A DNA stretch of 64,000 nucleotides from Eurosta solidaginis (taxonomy: Eukaryota; Arthropoda; Insecta; Diptera; Tephritidae): contig NC_090319.1 in assembly GCF_040869045.1 (NCBI RefSeq), positions 179,588,645 to 179,652,644 on the forward strand. Direction: 5' to 3'. Shown here one piece after another: positions 44,331 to 57,400 of this stretch (positions within the stretch are counted from its first letter, which is position 1; each line of letters begins with the position of its first letter). The notes below the pieces were generated by a model, which had not been told where the DNA came from, searched no databases, and saw only the letters and a list, made by a program, of their open reading frames with translations. A program made the position numbers and the translations under genes.

Positions 44331-45426
44331 TGGCACAAAGCGTTTATATCAGATCTACTTTGAGTATCCCTTTAAAAAAAATATTTCTGCCTTACTTCCA
44401 ATACAAAAATTCCTTGGGTATTCTAAATTATGTGCACTGACATTTTTTAAATATCCAATATTTTGATATAATCATGTACCTAAAATTACTCAAAATGTAC
44501 TTCATATTGATGGTATAATATCAATAGACAAACTTTTTCTGATTGAACTAATTAGTGCAGGCCGGAAATATAAGTAAACTTTTAATGCCCTAACTGATAT
44601 TGAATATGACAGGTGTATAGCAGAAACGCAATTAACTTCCATACACAACAAGGCATTTTTTAAGGATTTTTCACTAGGTGGCCAAAAGAAAAATATCTCC
44701 TCCTTTCGTAAAGATGGTGGTTTGTCATTTTATAATCATATCACTTAATAGACGAATTGTCATTTTTATTATACCACATCCAAGGTATTGTGGCAGATAC
44801 CTACCAAAATAAGTATTTTGTATGGAAAACTTTGAACTCCAAAATATTTTAATATAAATATGTGTATAAGACTGAAAAATTCACCTATATGTTATGAAAT
44901 GTATTTCAAATTTGTTTAACGTGCAATGTGAATTTAAGCCCTTTTTTGTTATTGTTATATTAATTTATTAATTACATTGTTTGTGTATCAATAAATAAGA
45001 AAACATAAATTTGGTCCTTTTTTTTTGAGTTTTGGTCCATATTTGGTCCAAAAAAAAAACATGCTGTGGCAACCGTGGTTGTGACTCACTCATACCAAAA
45101 CATTTGCAATAAAACAAGTAATCCCAGGAATAGTTATTCTTCATATCCAACTTATTATATACTTGCCCAAAAATTTTTTATTATATGCTGACAAAAATCC
45201 TCGAGCACGTGCAGAATTTGTAGAATCTATATATGTCACGGAAGTCGTGAGTACCTATATTCTTTTCCATATAAATATATATATACATATTTGATAAACT
45301 CTCATTCATTCGTTGATAAATTTCTTCGATTAGCACCAAAAAACTTCATTAGAATTAGCAAGTTATATATTTTTTGACATTTTGGGGAAATCATGTATAT
45401 TCAGGAAATTTCTGACATTATTTCAG
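44331..45426. other. AT-rich stretch with one doubtful coding trace
   Basis: Plus-strand frames near 44505-44570 (DKLFLIELISAGRKYK) and 44610-44750 (AETQLTSIHNKAFF, SSFRKDGGLSFYNHI) look protein-like but match nothing I know and are broken by stops. The rest has no gene. Confidence 0.3.
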
Positions 45427-45678
45427 TTAGGTGTTGTTCACGCATTTTCGAAATTTAGTTGTGGCAAGATTATGATTACTACGTGGCCACGGCGGACTAC
45501 TACGTGGCCATTTGGCCACGTTCGTATTACTTAAAAAATGCCCTGATACACAAAGATAGAAATATGCCGTATCGCAGTGTGGGGCGTGCCCAAGAAGACA
45601 CGTTGCACAGTAGTCTTCGAATTCCTTAAACTCATCAATTTGTTTTGGGCTGTGTGAGAAAAATTTAAATATCGACAT
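45427..45678 (-). pseudogene. Fragment of a hAT/zinc-finger-type domesticated protein family
   Basis: MSIFKFFSHSPKQIDEFKEF followed by DYC resembles the segment before the TRWLSL motif in arthropod hAT-derived zinc-finger proteins. About 30 codons support this; the remainder of the ORF looks like read-through into repeats (GTGGCCACG words at 45480-45520). Low confidence. Confidence 0.3.
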
Positions 45679-45788
45679 CCCAAACGAAAAGTAACACTTT
45701 CAAAATTTTTACATAAGACTTCTTTTTAAGGGTCACTTTTTGTTTCGTATGTCGATTTCATCCTGATGGGAACGAGACATTAACAAAA

Positions 45789-47070
45789 ATGGAAGAGAAG
45801 AACGAGAGTCCAATTCCAGTCGCAAACGGGGAGACTAATGCGATATTGGGTTTGTTGTCAGATATATCGACAAAAAAGGAAACACAGAAAACACGTATGT
45901 CAGAAATGTTATCACAAATATCCACAATTAAAACATCTCAACTGGAATCGAAGGAAACACGTATAACATCTCAACTGAGTGAACAACATCTCAACTGGAA
46001 GAACAGAAGGCACATATGGCATTCAACTGTAATCACAGGAGACATATATCTCAGATATGTCGTCAAAAATAACATCTAAAATTTAAGCAAAAAAGGTACG
46101 TATATCCGAAATGTCGGCACAAATTTCAGCACAGGTATCATCGGAGGTATCTGCATAACTGGAAGCGCGTATAGATGAGTACCTAATTTGGGAAGGGTTC
46201 AGTGGTCGACAAGCTAAAATGGAGGCTGAGATTCATGCTTTGAAATATCGATTCCAGGAGTTACAATTGAACCGTCCAATCACTTCAACTTTGAAGGTAA
46301 AATCCCCAACGTTTGATGGCTCTGTTCCTTTCCAGGTATTTATTTTCCAATTTGAAAAGACGTCAGCAGCAAACAACTGGAATTCTTAAGATTAAGTTGC
46401 TGTATTGTTCGTGGCGTTAAAAGGTCCTGCTGCTGAAATATTACGGACCATACCAAAGAGAGAACGAAACAATTACAAAGAATTGATAGCCGCAGTGGAA
46501 AAACGTTACGGAAGCGAGCATAGGAAACAGATATACCAAATGGAGTTACTGAACCGCTTCCAGAGTGCTGGTGAAACATTGCAAGAGTTCGCGGCGGACA
46601 TTGAAAAACTGGCTCACCTTGCAAATGCGGACGCACCTGTGGAACATACTGAGAGAGTTAAAATTCAAACTTTCACAAATGGAATTCGAGATGTGGAAAC
46701 GAAGCGAGCGCAATACGCAAACCTAAAACCTTCATTTGCAGAAACGATATCACATGCACTAATACATCGCTTCTGTGTAAGCCAGCTCAAAGCACGCCGT
46801 GTGGAAGTAGAAAGGCCAGACTGGGTGGACACAATATTGGAGGCACTTAAAGGATCCCAAAAACGGAGTGACAGAGTAACCAAATACTTCAAATGCGGGA
46901 AGCCAGGTCACAATGCACGTCATTGCGAAAATCGAGCAGTCCTGCCGTAGGCGGATGTGTGGATGGCAAGGAGCGTTTACTGAATGTAGATACGGGCGCA
47001 TCTCATTCCTTAATCCGATCTGATTTGATCAACAGGAGAGTAAAGCTGTTACCTGGATAAATATTTCGTA
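45789..47070 (+). pseudogene. Gypsy-type gag and start of protease, truncated
   Basis: A 5' piece (45789-46079) with a Ser/Thr/Gln-rich predicted coiled coil is followed by the capsid-like region: KSPTFDGSVPFQ, a stop at 46387, then 46405-46950 with FVALKGPAAEILR, YGSEHRKQIYQMEL and GETLQEFAADIEKLA. The zinc knuckle reads YFKCGKPGHNARHC: the first Cys of C-x2-C is replaced by Tyr. After a stop at 46948, VDTGASHSLIRSDL (about 46990-47030) is the protease active site. Everything downstream was lost where the satellite element begins near 47.1 kb. In a live element these proteins form the particle. Confidence 0.7.
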
Positions 47071-48449
47071 CTGTCACTGCTGAATACAACCAAGTGTAGG
47101 GTTCTTAAATTATATGGACTCAATTATTATACTAATTTGAGCAGAGCTCACAGAGTATATTAACTTTGATTGGATAACGGTTGGTTGTACAGGTATAAAG
47201 GAATCGAGATAGATATAGACTTCCATATATCAAAATCATCAGTATCGAACAAAAATTTGATTGAGCCATGACCGTCCGTCCGTCTGTCCGTCTGTCCGTT
47301 AACACGATAACTTGAGTAAATTTTGAGGTATCCTGATAAAATTTGGTATTTAGATTCCTGGGCATTCGTCTCAGATCGCTATTTAAAATGAACGATATCG
47401 GACTAAGTATAACCACGCTCAATTTTTCGATACCGAAAATTTCGAAAAACCGAAAAAGTGCGATAATTCATTACCAAAGATGGATAAAGAGATGAAATTT
47501 GGTGGGTGAGTTGAACTTATGACGCAGAATAGAAAATTAGTAAAATGGGCGTGGCACCGCTCACTTTTAAAAGAAGGTAATTTAAAAGTTTTGCAAACTG
47601 TAATTTGGCAGACGATGAAGATATCATGATGAAATTTGGCAGGAACGTTACTCCTATTACTATATGTACGCTTAATAAAAATCAGCAAAATCGGAGAACG
47701 ACCACGCCCACTTTAAAAACAAATTTTTTTTTAAAGTCAAATTTTAACAAAAAATTTAATATCTTGACAGTATAAAAGTAAATTATGTCAACATTCGACT
47801 ACAGTAATGATATGGTGGAATAAAATACAAAAATTAAAGAAAATTTCAAAATGGGCGTGGCTCCGCCCTTTTTCATTTAATTTGTCTAGGATACTTTTAA
47901 TGCCATAACAAAAACAAAAAAAAATTTACCAATCCTTGTGAAATTTGGTAGGGGCATAGATTCTAGGAGGGTAACTGTTTTCTGTGAAAACGGGCGAAAT
48001 CGGTTGAAGCCACGCCCATTTTTTATACACAGTCGGCCGTCTGTCCTTCCGCTCGGCCGTTAACACGATAACTTGACCAAAAATCGATATATCTTTACTA
48101 AACTCAGTTCACGTACTTATCTCAACTCACTTTGTTTTGGTGTAAAAAAATGGCCGAAATCCCACTATGATCACGCCCACTTTTTCGATATCGAAAATTA
48201 CGAAAAATGAAAAAATGCCATAATTCTATACGAAATACGAAAAAAGGGATGAAACATGGTAATTGGATTGGTTTATTGACGCAAAATATAACTTTAAATA
48301 AAAACTTTGCAAAATGGGTGTGACACCTACCATATTAAGTAGAAGAAAATGAAAAAGTTCTGCAGGGCAAAATCAAAAGCTCTTCGAATCTTGGCAGGAA
48401 TACTGATCGTGGTTTTACATAGATATTTAAATTAGCGGCACCCGACAGA

Positions 48450-51400
48450 TGATGTTCTGGGTCACCCTGGTGCACATTTTGGTCAATATCTCGAAAACTT
48501 CTTCACATATACAACTTCCACCACTCCCTTTTAAAATACTCATTAATACCTTTCTTTTGATACCCATATCGTACAAACAAATTCTAAAGTCGCCCGTGGT
48601 CCACCTTTATGTTGATATCTCGAAAAGGCGTCCACCTCTAGAACTAGGGCCCACGCCCTTTTAAAATACTCATTAACACCTTTCATTTGATACCCATATC
48701 TTACAAACAAATTCTAGAGTCACCCCTGGTCCACCTTTATGGCGATATCTCGAAAAGGCGTCCACCTATAGAACTAACGCCCACGCCCTTTTAAAATACT
48801 CATTAACACCTTTCATTTGATACCCATATCTTACAAACAAATTCTAGAGTCACCCCTGGTCCACCTTTATGGCGATATCTCGAAAAAAGGCCCACGCCCT
48901 TTTAAAATACTCATTAACACCTTTCATTTGATACCCATATCGTACAAACAAATTTTAAAGTCGCCCGTGGTCCACCTTTATGGTGATATCTCGAAAAGGC
49001 GTCCACCTCTAGAACTAAGGCCCACGCCCTTTTAAAATACTCATTAACACCTTTCATTTGATACCCATATCTTACAAAAAAATTCTAGAGTCACCCCTGG
49101 TCCACCTTTATGGCGATATCTCGAAAAGGCGTCCACCTATAGAACTAAGGCCCACGCCCTTTTAAAATACTCATTAATACCTTTCATTTGATACCCATAT
49201 CTTACAAACAAATTCTAGAGTCACCCCTGGTCCACCTTTATGGCGATATCTCAAAAAGGCGTCCACCTATAGAACTAGGGCCCACTCCCTTTTAAAATGC
49301 TTATTAACACCTTTCATTTGATACCCATATCTTACAAACAAATTCTAAAGTCACCCCTGGTCCACCTTTATGGTGATATCTCAAAAAGGCGTCCACCTCT
49401 AGAACTAAGGCCGACACACTTTTAAAATACTCATTAACACCTTTCATTTGATACCCATATCGTACAAACAAATTCTAGGGTCAGCCCTGGTTCACCTTTA
49501 TGGCGATATCTCAAAAAAACGTCCAACTAGACGTATAGAACTAGGGCCCACTCCCTTTTAAAATACTTATTAACACTTTTCATTTGATACCCATATAGTA
49601 CAAACAAATTCTAGAGTCACCCCTGGTCCACCTTTATGGCGATATCTCGAAAAAAGGCCCACGCCCTTTTAAAATGCTCATTAACACCTTTCATTTGATA
49701 CCCATATCGTACAAACAAATTCTAAAGTCGCCCGTGGTCCACCTTTATGGTGATATCTCGAAAAGGCGTCCACCTCTAGAACTAAGGCCCACGCCCTTTT
49801 AAAATACTCATTACCACCTTTCGTTTGATACCCATATCTTACAAACAAATTCTAGAGTCACCCCTGGTCCACCTTTATGGCGATATCTCGAAAAGGCGTC
49901 CACCTATAGAACTAAGGCCCACGCCCTTTTAAAATACTCATTACCACCTTTCGTTTGATACCCATATTGTACAAACTCATTCTAGAGTCACCCCTGGTCC
50001 ACCTTTATGGCGATATCTCGAAACGGCGTCTACCTATAGAACTAAGGCCCACTCCATTTTAAAATACTTATTAACACTTTTCATTTGATACCCATATCGT
50101 ACAAACAAATTCTAGAGCCATTCCTGGTCCACCTTTATGGCGATATCTCGAATTAAGGCCCACGCCCTTTTAAAATACTCATTGACACCTTTCATTTGAT
50201 ACCCATATCGTAAAAACAAATTCTAGAGTCGCCCCTGGTCCACCTTAATGGCGATATCTCGAAAAGGCGTCGACATATAGAACTAAGGCCCACTCCGTTT
50301 TAAAATACTCATTAACACCTTTCATTTGATACCCATATCGTACAAACAAATTCCAGAGTCACCCCTGGTCCACCTTTATGGCGATATCTCGAAAAGGGTC
50401 CACCTATAGAACTAAGGCCCACTCCCTTTTAAAATACTCATTAACACTTTTCATTTGATACCCATAACGTACAAACAAATTCTAGAGTCACCCCTGGTCC
50501 ACCTTTATGGCGCTATCTCGAAAAGGCGTCCACATATAGAACTAAGGCCCACTCCGTTTTAAAATACTCATTAACACCTTTCATTTGATACCCATATCGT
50601 ACAAACAAATTCCAGAGTCACCCCTGGTCCACCTTTATGGCGATATCTCGAAAAGGGTCCACCTATAGAACTAAGGCCCACTCCCTTTTAAAATACTCAT
50701 TAACACTTTTCATTTGACACCCATAACGTACAAACAAATTCTAGAGTCACCCCTGGTCCACCTTTATGGCGATATCTCAAAAAAGCGTCCACCTATAGAA
50801 CTAAGGCCCACGCCCTTTTTAAATACTCATTAACATCTTTCATTTGATACCCATATGGCACAAGCAAATTCTAGAGTCATCCCTGCTCCACCTTTATGGC
50901 GATATCTCGAACTAAGGCCGACGCCCTTTTAAAATACTCATTAACACCTTTCATTTGATACACATATCGTACAAACATTTTCTAGAGTCTCCCCTGGTCC
51001 ACCTTTATGGAGATATCTCGAAAAGGCGTCCACCTATAGAACTAAGGCCCACGCCCTTTTAAAATACTCATTACCACCTTTCGTTTGATACCCATATTGT
51101 ACAAACTCATTCTAGAGTCACCCCTGGTCCACCTTTATGGCGATATCTCGAAACGGCGTCTACCTATAGAACTAAGGCCCACTCCATTTTAAAATACTTA
51201 TTAACACTTTTCATTTGATACCCATATCGTACAAACAAATTCTAGAGCCATTCCTGGTCCACCTTTATGGCGATATCTCGAATTAAGGCCCACGCCCTTT
51301 TAAAATACTCATTGACACCTTTCATTTGATACCCATATCGTAAAAACAAATTCTAGAGTCGCCCCTGGTCCACCTTAATGGCGATATCTCGAAAAGGCGT

Positions 51401-54400
51401 CGACATATAGAACTAAGGCCCACTCCGTTTTAAAATACTCATTAACACCTTTCATTTGATACCCATATCGTACAAACAAATTCCAGAGTCACCCCTGGTC
51501 CACCTTTATGGCGATATCTCGAAAAGGGTCCACCTATAGAACTAAGGCCCACTCCATTTTAAAATACTTATTAACACTTTTCATTTGATACCCATATCGC
51601 ACAAACAAATTCTAGAGCCATTCCTGGTCCACCTTTATGGCGATATCTCGAATTAAGGCCCACGCCCTTTTAAAATACTCATTGACACTTTTCATTTGAT
51701 ACCCATATCGTACAAACAAATTCCAGAGTCACCCGTGGTCCACCTTTATGGCGATATCTCGAAAAGGGTCCACCTATAGAACTAAGGCCCACTCCCTTTT
51801 AAAATACTCATTAACACTTTTCATTTGATACCCATAACGTACAAACAAATTCTAGAGTCACCCCTGGTCCACCTTTATGGCGCTATCTCGAAAAGGCGTC
51901 CACATATAGAACTAAGGCCCACTCCGTTTTAAAATACTCATTAACACCTTTCATTTGATACCCATATCGTACAAACAAATTCCAGAGTCACCCCTGGTCC
52001 ACCTTTATGGCGATATCTCGAAAAGGGTCCACCTATAGAACTAAGGCCCACTCCCTTTTAAAATACTCATTAACACTTTTCATTTGACACCCATAACGTA
52101 CAAACAAATTCTAGAGTCACCCCTGGTCCACCTTTATGGCGATATCTCAAAAAAGCGTCCACCTATAGAACTAAGGCCCACGCCCTTTTTAAATACTCAT
52201 TAACATCTTTCATTTGATACCCATATGGCACAAGCAAATTCTAGAGTCATCCCTGCTCCACCTTTATGGCGATATCTCGAACTAAGGCCGACGCCCTTTT
52301 AAAATACTCATTAACACCTTTCATTTGATACACATATCGTACAAACATTTTCTAGAGTCTCCCCTGGTCCACCTTTATGGAGATATCTCGAAAAGGCATC
52401 CTCATATAGAACTAAGGCCCACTCCGTTTTAAAATACTCATTAACACCTTTCATTTGATACCCATATCGTACAAACAAATTATAAAGTCGCCCCTGGTCC
52501 ACCTTTATGGTGATATCTCGAAAAGGCGTCTACCTCTAGAAATAAGGCCGACTCCCTTTTAAAATACTCATTAACACCTTTCATTTGATACCCATATCGT
52601 ACGAACAAATTCTAGAGTCACCCCTGGTCCACCTTTATGGCGATATCTCGAAAAGGCGTCCACCTATAGAACTAGGCCCACTCCCTTTTAAAATACTTAT
52701 TAACACTTTTCATTTGATACCCATATCCTAAAACCAAATTCTAGAGTCACCCCTGGTCCACCTTTATGGCGATATCTCGAAATAAGGCCCACGCCCTTTT
52801 AAAATACTCACTAACACCTTTCATTTGATACCCATATCGTACACACAAATTCTAAAGTCGCCCCTGTTCCACCTTTATGGTGATATCTCCAAAAGGCGTC
52901 CACCTCTAGAACTAAGGCCCACGCCCTTTTAAAATACTCATTAACACCTTTCATTTGATACCCATATCTTACAAACAAATTCTAGAGTCACCCCTGGTCC
53001 ACCTTTATGGCGATATCTCAAAAAAACGTCCACTTATAGAACTAGGGTCCACTCCCGTTTAAAATACTTATTAACACTTTTCATTTGATACCCATATAGT
53101 ACAGACAAATTCTAGAGTCACCCCTGGTCCACCTTTATGGCGATATCTCAAAAAAACGTCCACTTATAGAACTAGGGTCCACTCCCGTTTAAAATACTTA
53201 TTAACACTTTTCATTTGATACCCATATCTTACAAACAAATTCTAGAGTCACCCCTGGTCCACCTTTATGGCGATATCTCAAAAAGGCGCCCACCTATAGG
53301 ACTAGGGCCCACTCCCTTTTAAAATACTTATTAACACTTTTCATTTGATACCCATATCGTACAAACAAATTCTAGAGTCAGCCCTGGTTCACCTTTATGG
53401 CGATATCTCAAAAAACGTCCACTTATAGAACTAGGGTCCACTCCCGTTTAAAATACTTATTAACACTTTTCATTTGATACCCATATAGTACAAACAAATT
53501 CTAGAGTCACCCCTGGTCCACCTTTATGGCGATATCTCGAAAAAAGGCCCACGCCCTTTTAAAATGCTCATTAACACCTTTCATTTGATACCCATATCGT
53601 ACAAACAAATTCTAAAGTCGCCCGTGGTCCACCTTTATGGTGATATCTCGAAAAGGCGTCCACCTCTAGAACTAAGGCCCACGCCCTTTTAAAATACTCA
53701 TTAACACCTTTCATTTGATACCCATATCTTACAAACAAATTCTAGAGTCACCCCTGGTCCACCTTTATGGCGATATCTCGAAAAGGCGTCCACCTATAGA
53801 ACTAAGGCCCACGCCCTTTTAAAATACCCATTAATACCTTTCATTTGATACCCATATCTTACAAACAAATTCTAGAGTCACCCCTGGTCCACCTTTATGG
53901 CATTATCTCAAAAAGGCGTCCACCTATAGAACTAGGGCCCACTCCCTTTTAAAATACTTATTAACACTTTTCATTTGATACCCATATCGTACAAACAAAT
54001 TCTAGAGTCACCCCTGGTCCACCTTTATGGCGATATATCGAAAAAAGGCCCACGCCCTTTTAAAATACTCATTAACACCTTTCATTTGATACCCATATCT
54101 TACAAACAAATTCTAAAATCACCCCTGGTCCACCTTTATGGTGATATCTCAAAAAGGCGTCCGCCTCTAGAACTAAGGCCGACGCCCTTTTAAAATACTT
54201 ATTAACACCTTTCATTTGATACCCATATCGTACAAACAAATTCTAGAGTCACGGTGGTCCACCTTTATGGTGATATCTCGAAAAGGCGTCCACCTATAGA
54301 ACTAAGGCCCACTTCCTTTTAAAATACTCATTACCACCTTTCGTTTGATACCCATATTGTACAAACTCATTCTAGAGTCACCCCTGGTCCACCTTTATGG

Positions 54401-57400
54401 CGATATCTCGAAACGGCGTCCACCTATAGAACTAAGGCCCACCCCATTTTAAAATTCTTATTAACACTTTTCATTTGATACCCATATCGTAAAAACAAAT
54501 TCTAGAGCCACCCCTGGTCCACCTTTATGGCGATATATCGAAATAAGGCCCACGCCCTTTTAAAATACTCACTAACACCTTTCATTTGATACCCATATCG
54601 TACAAACAAATTCTAGAGTCGCCCCTGTTCCACCTTAATGGCGATATCTCTAAAAGGCGTCCACATATAGAACTAAGGCCCACTCCGTTTTAAAATACTC
54701 ATTAACACCTTTCATTTGATAACCATATCGTACAAACAAATTCTAGAGTCACCCCTGGTCCACCTTTATGGCCATATCTCGAACTAAGGCCCACGACCTT
54801 TTAAAATACCCATTAACACCTTTCATTTGATACCCATATCTTACAAACAAATTCTAGAGTCACCCCTGGTCCACCTTTATGGCGATATCTCGAAAAGGCG
54901 TCCATCTATAGAACTAAGGCCCACGCCCTTTTACAATACTCATTAACACCTTTCATTTGATACCCATATCTTACAAACAAATTCTAGAGTCACCCCTGGT
55001 CCACCTTTATGGCGATATCTCGAAAAGGCGTCCATCTATAGAACTAAGGCCCACGCCCTTTTAAAATACTCATTAATACCTTTCATTTGATACCCATATC
55101 TTACAAACAAATACTAGAGTCACCCCTGGTCCACCTTTATGGCGATATCTCAAAAAGGCGTCCACCTATAGAACTAGGGCCCACTCCCTTTTAAAATACT
55201 TATTAACACTTTTCATTTGATACCCATATCGTACAAACAAATTCTAGAGGCACCCCTGGTGCACATTTATGGCGATATATCGAAAAAAGGCCCACGCCCT
55301 TTTAAAATACTCATTAACACCTTTCATTTGATACCCATATCTTACAAACAAATTCTAAAGTCACCCCTGGTCCACCTTTATGGTGATATCTCAAAAAGGC
55401 GTCCACCTCTAGAACTAAGGCCGACGCCCTTTTAAAATACTCATTAACACCTTTCATTTGATACCCATATCTTACAAACAAATTCTAGAGTCACCCCTGG
55501 TCCACCTTTATGCCGATATCTCGAAAAGGCGTCCATCTATAGAACTAAGGCCCACGCTCTTTTAAAATACTCATTAACACCTTTCATTTGATACCCATAT
55601 CGTACAAACAAATTCTAGAGTCACGGTGGTCCACCTTTATGGCGATATCTCGAAAAGGCGACCACCTATAGAACTAAGGCCCACTTCTTTTTAAAATACT
55701 CATTACCACCTTCCGTTTGATACCCATATTGTACAAACTGATTCTAGAGTCACCCCTGGTCCACCTTTATGGCGATATCTCGAAACGGCGTCCACCTATA
55801 GAACAAAGGCCCACTCCATTTTAAAATACTTATTAACACTTTTCATTTGATACCCATAACGTACAAACAAATTCTAGAGTCATCCCTGCTCCACCTTTAT
55901 GGCGATATCTCGAACTAAGGCCGACGCCCTTTTAAAATACTCATTAACACCTTTCATTTGATACAACATATCGTACAAACATTTTCTAGAGTCGCCCCTG
56001 GTCCACCTTAATGGCGATATCTCGAAAAGGCGTCCACCTATAGAACTAAGGCCCAATCCGTTTTAAAATACTCATTAACACCTTTCATTTGATACCCATA
56101 TCGTACAAACAAATTCCAGAGTCACCCCTGGTCCACCTTTATGGCGATATCTCGAAAAGGGTCCACCTATAGAACTAAGGCCCACTCCCTTTTAAAATAC
56201 TCATTAACACTTTTCATTTGATACCCATAACGTACAAACAAATTCTAGAGTCACCCCTGGTCCACCTTTATGGCGATATCTCGAAAAGGCGTCCACCTAT
56301 AGAACTAAGGAACACGCCCTTTTTAAATACTAATTAACACCTTTCATTTGATACACATATCGTACAAACATTTTCTAGAGTCTCCCCTGGTCCACCTTTA
56401 TGGCGATATCTCGAAAAGGCGTCCACATATAGAACTAAGGCCCACTCCGTTTTAAAATACTCATTAACACTTTTCATTTGATACCCATATCGTAAAACCA
56501 AATTCTAGAGTCACCCCTGGTCCACCTTTATGGCGATATCTCGAAATAAGGCCCACGCCCTTTTAAAATACTCATTAACACCTTTCATTTGATACCCATA
56601 TCGTACACACAAATTCTAAAGTCCAACAAAGTCTAACAAACCAATTATAAAGTCGCCCCTGGTCCACCTTTATGGTTATATTTCGAAAAGGCGTCTTACC
56701 TCTAGAACTAAGGCCGACTCCCTTTTAAAATACTCATTAACACCTTTCATTTGATACCCATATCGTACGAACAAATTCTAGAGTCACCCCTGGTCCACCT
56801 TTATGGCGATATCTCGAAAAGGCGTCCACCTATAGAACTAGGCCCACTCCCTTTTAAAATACTTATTAACACTTTTCATTTGATACCCATATCGTAAAAC
56901 CAAATTCTAGAGTCACCCCTGGTCCACCTTTATGGCGATATCTCGAAATAAGGCCCACGCCCTTTTAGAATACTCATTAACACCTTTCATTTGATACCCA
57001 TATCGCACACACAAATTCTAAAGTCGCCCCTGTTCCACCTTTATGGTGATATCTCGAAAAGGCGTCCACCTCTAGAACTAAGGCCCACGCCCTTTTAAAA
57101 TACTCATTAACACCTTTCATTTGATACCCATATCTTACAAACAAATTCTAGAGTCGGCCCTGGTCCACCTTTATAGCGATATCTCGAAAAGGCGTCCACA
57201 TATAGAACTAAGGCCTACTCCCTTTTAAAATACTCATTAACACTTTTCATTTGATACCCATATCGTACAAACAAATTCTAGAGTCACCCCTGGTCCACCT
57301 TTATGGCGATATCTCGAAAAGGCGTCCACCTATAGAACTAGGCCCACTCCCTTTTAAAATACTTATTAACACTTTTCATTTGATACCCATATCGTAAAAC

